From Isoetes taiwanensis (lineage: Eukaryota > Streptophyta > Lycopodiopsida > Isoetales > Isoetaceae): a stretch of 64,000 nucleotides of DNA. The notes below the pieces were generated by a model, which was given only the letters and a program-made list of their open reading frames with translations, made no database searches and was not told the origin of the DNA. This document shows, piece by piece, positions 34,272-42,540 of this stretch (the stretch's first letter is position 1; every line of letters starts with the position of its first letter). The stretch spans positions 4,302,567 to 4,366,566 of the forward strand of contig JAJEKV010000028.1 of the NCBI GenBank assembly GCA_021234155.1. Direction: 5' to 3'. The position numbers and the translations under genes were made by a program.

Positions 34272-36850
34272 TTCCCCTTTCATCACATGATTTATCCAAC
34301 TGGTTTGCATCCCATTCTTTCAGCCAGACTTGTAAATTTATTGCAGCTGATTGCCTTTGTAAGAATATCTGCTAACTGATCCTCTGACTTCACATATGTC
34401 AACTGTATTAAATTTTTATCTACCATGTCTCTTATGAAATGTAGCTCCATCTCAATATGCTTGGTACGTTCATGTAAGATCGGATTCTTGGCCATTGCTA
34501 TACAACTCTTAACGTCACAGTTTAAGATTGTACTTGCTTTGTTTGTGTCAGTCCAACCTCTTCTAAAAATCTTCTTGTCCATACAATCTCTTTTGCTGCC
34601 AAGGTTGAGGCAGCATATTCTGCCTCTGCTGTGGAAAGTGCAACTGCAGATTGTTTCTTACTTCTCCAGCTAACAGGCCCTCCTCCTAATTTCAATAAGT
34701 AGCCTGATGTTGATTTTCTTTTCGATGCGGATCGCCACACCGATCGCATCACAATAAGCTTTCAAAATTAAATCATTAGAGTCATCTTGAATGCCAATAT
34801 CACTAGTGCCCTTTAAATATCTGAGAACTCGTTTGGCGGCTATCCAATGACCCTTCCCTGGATTGTTGTTGTACCTTGTTAGAATATTGACAATAAATGA
34901 AATATCAGGCCTCGTGTTATTTGCAACAAATAGTAAACTTCCTGTCAGTTGTCTATATGGAACTTTACTCATTTCTTCTTCTTCACTTCTTGTCTTCGGG
35001 CACATCTCCTTTGAGATTCTGCATCCTGCAACCACTGGAGTGTTAACTTCCTTGCATTCTTCCATATTAAATTTGCTCAGAACTGCTTGTATGTATCCTC
35101 TTTGAGAGAGTGTTATTTTCTGATTTTTCCTGTCACGGATCACTTCAATGCCAAGAAACCTCCTCAGCTCACCTAAGTCAGACATTTGATATTTATCCTG
35201 TAAAATTTCTTTGCAATGCTTTAGTGTTTCCAAATTTGAACTTGCCATCACACAGTCATCAACATATATCCCAATAATACAGTATCCATTTCTTTCTTCA
35301 TATATGTAAACATTTCCATCATTATTCAGTTTTCTGAATCCTTTCTCCTTCAAATAGCCATCAATGCATTTATACCATTGTCTAGGCGATTGTTTCAGAC
35401 CATACACTGCTTTGCTAAGTTTCCAAACCTTATTTTTGCCATTTTCATATCCAGGAGCTTGAGCCATGTAAACATCCTCTTCTAGATCTGCATTTAAGAA
35501 TGCAGTATTTACATCCATGTGATGTAACTCGAGATTCAGCCCATTTGCCATAGCAATTATCATCCTTAGACTGGCCATTTTTATTACAGGAGAATATGTT
35601 TCTCCATAATCTACACCATGTTTCTGGGAGAATCCTTGAGCCACTAACCTGGCTTTATATTTAGTATGACCATTTGCATCAATCTTTATTTTGTAAAGCC
35701 ACTTGCTCCCTACTACATGTTTATCTTTAGGTAGATCAACAATTGTGTATGTCGAGGTTCTCTCAAATGAATTCATTTCATCATCCATTGCACATTTCCA
35801 TTTATCTGCTTCTAGACTTTGGACTGCTTCTTCAAAACTTTCGGGTATTCCAGTCTCTAGCACCATCAATGCTTCATCTGGAATGTCTTGCTGTCTTCTA
35901 AACCTGCTGCTTTTGCCATCAGCTAGTCTCCCATAATGATTGTCATTAAGGTCCACACCTTCTTTAAGCTTTTGTATTTCTGTTTTCCTATGCCTTGTCT
36001 TGTTGCTCAGATTTTCTGTTATTTGACTGCTGCTTGCCAACTCATTGCTTTTGTTGCTGTCTCTGTTTGGATCAGCAACTGATTTTCCCTCCATTTCATC
36101 GTTTGTGTCTTCATTATCTGAGTCATATGCCGTCGATTTCGCCCGCGTCGATACAATATCTTCCATATCTTCATTTTCTGCATTTTGGTCTATCCTTACA
36201 TTATCCTCTTGAGCATCTGTTTTAGTCATTGTATCAACATGTTTCTTTTGTACTTCGTCAACTAGTTTTGGTTTGTATAGCACACTTTCAACAAACACAA
36301 CATCCCTGCTTGTTGTAACCTGTCTATTCTTTGGATTGAATACTCTATATCCCTTTGAGTTTGGATCATATCCGACTAGATATGTTACTGTAGACCTATC
36401 ATCTAGTTTAGATCTCAGTTGCTCTGGGACGTTCTTATAAGTCAAGCATCCATAGGTTCTGAACTTGTCATAATCTGGTATTCTTCCAGACCACAAAGTT
36501 TCAGGACATTTCCAATCTGTGTTGGCAGTAGGAAGAACATTCTGTATTTCCACTGCTGCCTTTACTGTTTCTTCCCAAAGGAAGTTTGGCAGGCCAGCAT
36601 ATTTAAGCATTGCCCTAGTGGCATTCATAATGGTTTTATTTTTCCTCTCAGCTACTCCGTTTTGCTGAGGTGTGTAACTACACGTGAATTGTCTCCTAAT
36701 TCCCTTTTCCATGCAAAATCTTATGAACTTAGAAGACATATACTCACCTCCTCGATCTGTTCGTATGCATTTAACCTTCCTCCCAGTTGAGCATTCGACC
36801 TCAGCAACATAAGTTTTGAAAGCCTCAAATGCCAAGTATTTGTTTCTCAA
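34272..36850 (-). pseudogene. Copia-2 body 2 integrase core, RT and RNase H
   Basis: The 726-codon reading 34670-36850 carries the integrase core (RTDRGGEYMS, NGVAERKNKT), the integrase-RT linker, a complete RT (SKWLYKIK, HHMDVNTAFLNADL, AVYGLKQSPRQWY, YVDDCVMASS) and the start of RNase H (AYCDA). There it runs out of frame at the positions where body 1 reads CTGGATC and CAGTCTGCATC. The remaining RNase H is readable in other frames at 34522-34752 and 34292-34582 (TKHIEMELHFIRDMV). The RT catalytic residues are intact. The start of this reading is not a real initiation site: it follows an in-frame TAG after the Gag-protease part. Confidence 0.88.
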
Positions 36851-36859
36851 ACAGTAAAT

Positions 36860-38545
36860 CTAATCATCAATAAAAGTTATAAAGTATCTTTTGCCAGTAA
36901 TACCAGTCACGTTTAGTGGACCACATAGATCCGTGTGTACTAGATCTAGGATTCCATCTGCTCTACTCTTTGATTTATTAAATGACATTCTGCACTGTTT
37001 ACCCATCATGCAGCCTGGACAGATCTGAGTTTCTTCTTTGTTGTTTGAAGCTTTGATCATGCCCTGTTTTATCATCATTTCAACATTGTTATAGTTTGAG
37101 TGCCCAAGTCTGAGATGCCAAGTTGACACATCTGGTAATGTGGTTAAATTTATACTTTCTACACTCTTAGCATTCATGCCATAAAGATTTCCCACACGTT
37201 TTCCAAGAAATTTCAGTTTATTGCCTTCATAAATTTTACATTCCATTTGCTCAAAGACTACTTTGAAGCCCATGTCAACTAGTTGGCATACGGAAATCAG
37301 ATTTCTTACTAAGCTAGGAACACATAGTACATTTTTCAAATCTATGATGTTTCCTTCCAAATCATAAAGCTCAAGCACTCCTACATCTTCTATTTTTTGT
37401 AATTGTCCATTTCCAACTTGAATGTGACCTCCCAGATCTCCTCTGCATTCCTTTAGAATTTTGGATGTGCAAGCTATGGTTTTCTCAGCTCCACTATCTA
37501 TAATCATGAAGTCATCCTTGTTAGTTCTGCTTTGTGAAGCCATAAATGCATCAGACTTGCTTACCTCTTCTTCTTCATCTGGATCTTCTTCCAATTTAAC
37601 CTCCTCTGCAACATTAGCTTCACGATATGATGTCTTACCTCTGCCTCGACCTCTTCCCCTGGATCCTGAGCCTCTACCTCCCTTTGGTTTTCCCCTGAAA
37701 TCATTATTTCTTGGAGTAGAGCAGGTTGAAGCAATGTGACCCCTGCCACCACAGTTATAACACTGAATTTCCTTTGATAGTGCTGGGCAATTTACCTTGA
37801 GATGCCCATATTTATTGCAGTTGTAACAGGGACCTAATTTGCTGTCATTTTTCCCTTTTACAAACAGTATTTGTGATGCTTCCTCCTCACCTAGTACTTT
37901 CCCTTGCTCAATTTCTGTCTTAAGCATTCGTTCTGCCTCAAGTTTTGTTTTTGCAATGGTTCTTATGAACATAGAGATGTTACCTAAGCTGGATACTGCT
38001 CGAGACATGGCCAGAACTTGCTGTTGCTGAGTATACATTACTCCAGCTCCCTCTAAATCTGCAATAACATTGTCAAACTTCTGTAGAAAATCATTAATGT
38101 CATCATTTTCATGGAATTTCAGTCTCCTCAATTCATTCTCCAATACATCTATCTGTGAGGATGTCTTTTCCTCATAGTTTGAGATCAGGTAATTCCACAT
38201 TTGCTTGGGTGTCATACCCCTTAGCTTTAGCACAATGCTGGAACTTACCTTGCTTATAATTATGCCTTGGGCCTCCCTTACCCTAGCATTTTCTCCCACT
38301 CCCCTTCTTGCTGATGGCTCACTTGTGACTTCAACAGTCTCTTCATCATTTGAGTTGGAACTGCCTTCAACAGTTCTGCTAGTAAGACTCCTGATCCTAG
38401 ATTCCCCTTCAGCAGAATCTATCAGATCCCATAAGTCTTCTACCTGCAACACGTGCTTGATTTTCTCCTTCCACACTTGGAAACCTGAGTCTCCTTTGAA
38501 CACTTCTATGGCACTTAAGAGGCCTGCTCCAAATCTACTGGACAT
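36860..38545 (-). CDS. Copia-2 body 2 Gag-protease-integrase N-terminus
   Basis: The ATG at 38545 opens MSSRFGAGLLSAIEVFKGDS; the frame is also open upstream to 38599 into the LTR, but the internal Met is the Gag start. About 561 codons are uninterrupted: Gag (QVWKEKIKHVLQVEDLWDLI, PKQMWNYLISNYEEK), two CCHC knuckles (CYNCNKYGHLKVNC and CYNCGGRGHIASTC), an Arg/Gly-rich linker, protease IDSGAEKTIA, the GAG-pre-integrase H-H-C-C region (HLRLGHSN...CPGCMMGKQC) and the first integrase catalytic Asp region (HTDLCGP). It ends RYFITFIDD at a TAG; the family usually continues FSR... with about nine more residues before LR.K. Truncated before the integrase core, yet the Gag and protease look functional. 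Confidence 0.88.
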   Translation of the reverse strand: MSSRFGAGLLSAIEVFKGDSGFQVWKEKIKHVLQVEDLWDLIDSAEGESRIRSLTSRTVEGSSNSNDEETVEVTSEPSARRGVGENARVREAQGIIISKVSSSIVLKLRGMTPKQMWNYLISNYEEKTSSQIDVLENELRRLKFHENDDINDFLQKFDNVIADLEGAGVMYTQQQQVLAMSRAVSSLGNISMFIRTIAKTKLEAERMLKTEIEQGKVLGEEEASQILFVKGKNDSKLGPCYNCNKYGHLKVNCPALSKEIQCYNCGGRGHIASTCSTPRNNDFRGKPKGGRGSGSRGRGRGRGKTSYREANVAEEVKLEEDPDEEEEVSKSDAFMASQSRTNKDDFMIIDSGAEKTIACTSKILKECRGDLGGHIQVGNGQLQKIEDVGVLELYDLEGNIIDLKNVLCVPSLVRNLISVCQLVDMGFKVVFEQMECKIYEGNKLKFLGKRVGNLYGMNAKSVESINLTTLPDVSTWHLRLGHSNYNNVEMMIKQGMIKASNNKEETQICPGCMMGKQCRMSFNKSKSRADGILDLVHTDLCGPLNVTGITGKRYFITFIDD

Positions 38546-38559
38546 GATTGCTGTAACTA

Positions 38560-38571
38560 GCTCTGATACCA
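38560..38571 (-). other. Copia-2 body 2 primer binding site (initiator Met tRNA)
   Basis: The minus strand reads TGGTATCAGAGC, one base inside the right LTR, identical to the primer site of Copia-1. The same site in body 1 (about 33462-33473) is altered to TGGTATCGAGC, a change at a CAG. Confidence 0.92.
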
Positions 38572-38572
38572 C

Positions 38573-39365
38573 TGTTAGTATGCAGACTAAAATTCTCACA
38601 GTAACAATGCAATGTGCAAAACACCTTATGTCATATCACAATGGATTTAGCTCAATGCTTACAATAATATCATCAAAGAAATAGATCCTTGTCTTAAGAA
38701 CTTAAGAACTTCAAGTCATTCATCAAATGACTTGAGACAAATTTAATTTCTTACCATAGAACTTAATGCTTCACAACATCATTCATATGAAGAACAAAAC
38801 CTATGGTAATTTCAAAGCACATAATTATTCATACACCAATGTAATCACCTTATAGATCGTGACTAAACCTTTGATATATTATCTTCCGGATTCCTCTTTC
38901 CCCTGTAATCGTCAGTATCATTTTTTAACTCTTCTCCTTGTATTTACATTGATCAGTCCGACGGTCTGGGGAACCACCGAACTCCAACAACATACCTGTA
39001 CAATCCGCATTCGACCGAGCTCCATGAATTTCTAACTGTCTCGGATTCATTGGACCGAGATTTTCCTTAGGGTCAACTTTCCATTTTATGTACAATGATT
39101 TTCTTAACCTTCGACCTTTGAAATGTGTATACTGTATAATATACCCTAGTAAACCTCCAACCATAGATATGTGAATACATATTAATAACTGAGTATTCAC
39201 ATTCACTTTGCTAGATTTGAAGAACTAGACCTGAACCTAGCTCAACCATAATAAGCTGGAGTTCATGCCAATTTTCAGTGCTTCAGAATCACACTGATCT
39301 ATTCTTCCTGTGATTTGTTCTCCTTCTGTTAAATGATAAATCATGAGATGAACCATAATTTAACA
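38573..39365 (-). repeat. Copia-2 LTR (right; 5' LTR of body 2)
   Basis: 793 bp, TGTTA...TAACA, followed by the outer target duplication CTCGT at 39366-39370. Confidence 0.95.
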
Positions 39366-39668
39366 CTCGTCCTATTCCATGTTCCCTTATGTTCCAAACA
39401 GAGTCTATAATTATGAAACCTGGTATGTCTGGAAGTGGCCTGGTTTGATGTTCCCATGTCTCAAGGAAGAGCAGCACATCCATTGTGCGCAGCACATCCA
39501 TGCTTGCAGCAACCTTTTCTTGTGAAAGACCATGTATGTTCCATGACAGGAATCTCAAGGTCCCAAGTCCCTATGTTTTCTTCCTGTTTGTTACTACTGC
39601 CTTCCCTGTTCTATCTAGATATGCCACAAATCCTTCTGTTCTAGCCTCTTTTACTTTCTCAAAAATAT
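39366..39668 (-). pseudogene. LINE-2 endonuclease N-terminus and upstream coding remnant
   Basis: RFLSWNIHGLSQEKVAASMD opens the endonuclease (the SWN motif is the first metal-site region), followed by LLFLETWEH, where ETW is the catalytic Glu region, ending at REHGIGR against the copia boundary. Upstream, the same frame is readable as EKVKEARTEGFVAYLDRTGK before a single in-frame TAG near 39571, which suggests that the ORF2 polyprotein starts further upstream or that a linker from ORF1 is preserved. Confidence 0.8.
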
Positions 39669-39798
39669 GTATTCTCAAAAATATCAGGGCCTGCAAGCAG
39701 GGGAGAACTGCATCTAGCAACAAGAGATCCAAGGGATAATCCAAGGGTGAGATTCAACTACTACTGTGATCCAAGAGATCTGAATGCTTAGCTGAATC

Positions 39799-40290
39799 TA
39801 TCAGTTGGATGGGCACATATTTCAATTAAACTTTGCTTTAGTTAACTGCACCTATGCACGTGTGCAACAGCTTCAGATTTTTCCAGCTCATAACATATGT
39901 GAGCTAAATTCCTTATCTTTCGTGTTTGCTTGCTACGATTGTGTTAATGCAAAGTCTAAGGAGGTTCTGCGAACAACAATTTGATCATTGTGCCCATGAT
40001 TAATGGCAAGATCCCAGGGAGATATGATGCATTTGTCTCCTATTTTATTCCAATATTATTTATGAGCAATAGTAGAGTCAATAATCACTATGCCATCACT
40101 CGAAACTTTACTGTCAAAGGGCCAGATCAGTCTGGTGATTAAGTTTTTCTTATATGCAAAGCTTATAGATGAATTCAACCATGATATTAATCGCATGACC
40201 ACTTGCTATATGGCTATTTGTTGTTCGTATTTATGAAGAAAGTTATTACTTGGTCATTTGGTCTTTCTCTGTCAATTTGAAGTGATATTC
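39799..40290 (+). repeat. Direct repeat, copy 1 (about 0.5 kb)
   Basis: Begins TATCAGTTGGATGGGCACAT and aligns with 41851-42470 through GCATTTGTCTCCT, AGCAATAGTAGAGTCAA and TTGGTCATTTGGTCTTTCTC, with small insertions in copy 2. No LTR-type TG...CA ends or primer site were found, and no coding sequence is convincing. A segmental duplication or a non-autonomous element is possible. Confidence 0.75.
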
Positions 40291-41850
40291 GGCCGTTACA
40301 TTCTGGAGATTACTTTGTAAGTAACAGGTTTAATGTGGGGATGGAAGTAACAGGTTTATCGCTCTTCATAGAAATTTTGAAGGCTACAAGAGCTTATTGG
40401 CAGACTAAACACTCTGGAATCTTTGCTCCATATTTGCTAATCTCACATCGTACACAAATTTGCATTTCCTCCGTTTTTGCATCAAATTTGGCAGATGTAA
40501 CATTTTTTTTTCCTACATACAGTGATTTTTACTTAGTATTGCCTATGATGATCTTCACCGAAGCAAGTTCCTTAAAATATACATCTAGATTTTATCTGCA
40601 GGCCTGCGTTCCCTTTTCGATCGAAATTTGTATCTGCAACAAATTTGCAATGTAATACTAAGACTACAAGTTTGTAGCATTTCTTCCTAGGAGGCCTCTA
40701 AATTCTGCCATGTCCAGGCAAGTAAGACATAAATATGTACCTTTAGATTCTCTCATGCATGTACACCTCGATCCCGAAGTTAAAGAATCCAAGATCTGCC
40801 TCACATTGCAAAACCCAAGTACCTTTGCCCTCTTCACGTTGCTCCAGAAGAGAAACAACTGAAATTGTTTTTTTATGATAAGCTTTCCTCTGCTTTCAAC
40901 AATATTCTTGCAAGAATGTTGCATCACGGAAACCCAACATTGGAAGCCTATGTAAATGCTGTTTGGATAATGCTAACAATTATGCTTAGATAACAGAGAG
41001 CTTCATGTTTCTAACATGTTTCATTAACCATCTTTTGACGCAATATAGGAAGGAACCATGGCATCTGCTGCATCAGTTGCCAGAATTGTCCTCAAATCAC
41101 TGGTCCTTACCCTATAGAGGTTGAGACAAGGCTCTGTTTCTAGCAAATGCACTGTTGCTTGAATAGAGCAAATATATAAGACACATGAATGTGAAATGCA
41201 GCTGTACAAGAATGATTAGAACTTGCACTTTCTTTGACTGCTTCCCCTTTCTTTGCACTTAGGCTTTTGAATTGAAAGTAACTACATCTGTGGAAATGGA
41301 AGGTGATGGTTCTTTAGATTAGTTTTCCACTCAAAGCACTCTGTAGCAGAAGTTTAAGTAAATGTACATTACATTATCTACATTATTTTTTCTTAGACAT
41401 TATCTACACTTGACATGTCTGGTTGATGCCCTTGATATGTTTCAGAAAATGCTATGCCATTTTTCATACATGCCAAGGGCATGATTCAAAAAGTCGCATG
41501 TTGTTACCATCTTTTGTGTATGAGCTAGGAACGTTATGTCGCACCAAAATCTGGAAAAGTCACTCTAGAAGAATGGCCATCATTGGTTCAGGTTCTGTTT
41601 ATTTTGAGGTAAGCAACTAAGTTAATTGTTTAGTCCAATTTTAATTTCTTCTACATAGCCAAGAAACTGCCAATTCCATTTCTGACACAAGTTGTGAATT
41701 GACTGCTTCAGGTATCTAAATTCAGGAGAAGGGTTTAAGTTAGGTTGTGCTTAGCAATTTCAAAATTTGGCATAGAAATTCACAAATACAGTGGCCATTA
41801 CGTTCACAGGTATGGAACATTGTTATCTTTTTACTATGACTTTTATCAGT
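40291..41850. other. Spacer between the two direct repeats
   Basis: 1.56 kb without a supported gene. A minus-strand open stretch at 40664-40927 (87 codons) has no recognised domain. The stretch could be the interior of a non-autonomous element if the flanking repeats are terminal repeats. Confidence 0.4.
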
Positions 41851-42470
41851 ATCAGTTGGATGGGCACATATTTCAATTAAGTGTTGCTTTAGTTAATTAA
41901 CTGCACTTATGCGCATTTGCAATGGCTCCAGCTTTTTCCAGCTCATAACATATGCATGTGAGCTAAATTCCTTTTGGCGTTGCTACCAGGAATGTGTATT
42001 GTAAGCTCTAAACTTGAATCTCTTATCTTTGATGTTTGCTTGCTACGTTTGTGTTAGTGCTCAAAAGTCTAAGAAGGTTCTGCAAACAACAGATATGGAT
42101 GCTAAACATTATTTGGTCACTGATTTATGGCAAGGCCTCAGAGAGGTATGATGCATTTGTCTCCTCTTTTATTCCAACATTATTTATGAGCAATAGTAGA
42201 GTCAAATCACCATGCCATCACTCGAAACTTTACTGTCAAATGAAAGGGCCATGTCAGTCTGATCATTAAATTTTTCTTATGTGCAAAGCTTATAGATGAT
42301 TTCAACCATCTGCAAATGATATTAATCATAGGGCCACTTGCTGTATGGCTATTTGGATTTTGTTGCATTTATGTTGCTGGGGAACCGAAGGTTTCATGGT
42401 TTCCTATATATGCAGAAAGTTATACTTGGTCATTTGGTCTTTCTCTTTCTCAATTTGGTAATGTTCTTTC
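41851..42470 (+). repeat. Direct repeat, copy 2 (about 0.6 kb)
   Basis: Second copy of the sequence at 39799-40290, in the same orientation about 2.05 kb downstream, with several insertions (for example around 41985-42035 and 42370-42410). The two copies have diverged by substitutions and indels throughout. Confidence 0.75.
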
Positions 42471-42540
42471 TTTCTCATTTTTTTCAAAATTTCTTCGTCA
42501 AAAGTATGTGGCGGTGATTTAATTATAATATCAACTTGCG

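Larger units (their letters stand above)
28371..39365 (-). mobile_element. Copia-2 composite: two copia bodies sharing three LTRs
   Basis: Order along the plus coordinate: LTR 28371-29165, body 29166-33475, LTR 33476-34271, body 34272-38572, LTR 38573-39365. All parts are in the same (minus) orientation. The only target duplication is the outer CTCGT at 28366-28370 and 39366-39370; the middle LTR has no flanking duplication. This is the classic product of unequal recombination between LTRs of two copies at one site. Each body has a primer site, Gag-Pol and a polypurine tract. Both share an in-frame TAG in integrase. Confidence 0.95.
25317..39760 (-). mobile_element. LINE-2: L1-type retrotransposon split by a copia block
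   Basis: Minus-strand LINE with its 3' poly(A) tail as a run of 20 T at 25317-25336 and its upstream end near 39.7 kb (exact end unsure). The copia block at 28371-39365 lies inside the endonuclease domain. Removing the block and one CTCGT duplicate brings the two endonuclease halves back into one frame, so the LINE arrived first. The order is endonuclease, RT, zinc-binding tail. Frame breaks remain near 26660-26810 and 27550-27860. It interrupts or follows the truncated GMC oxidoreductase gene. No target duplication of the LINE itself was found. Confidence 0.88.

Noticed and set aside
40664-40927. Minus-strand open frame of 87 codons
   Set aside because: No recognised motif, no splice context and no duplicate; treated as chance.
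39799-42470. LTR retrotransposon bounded by the two half-kilobase repeats
   Set aside because: No TG...CA termini, primer site, polypurine tract or target duplication could be found.
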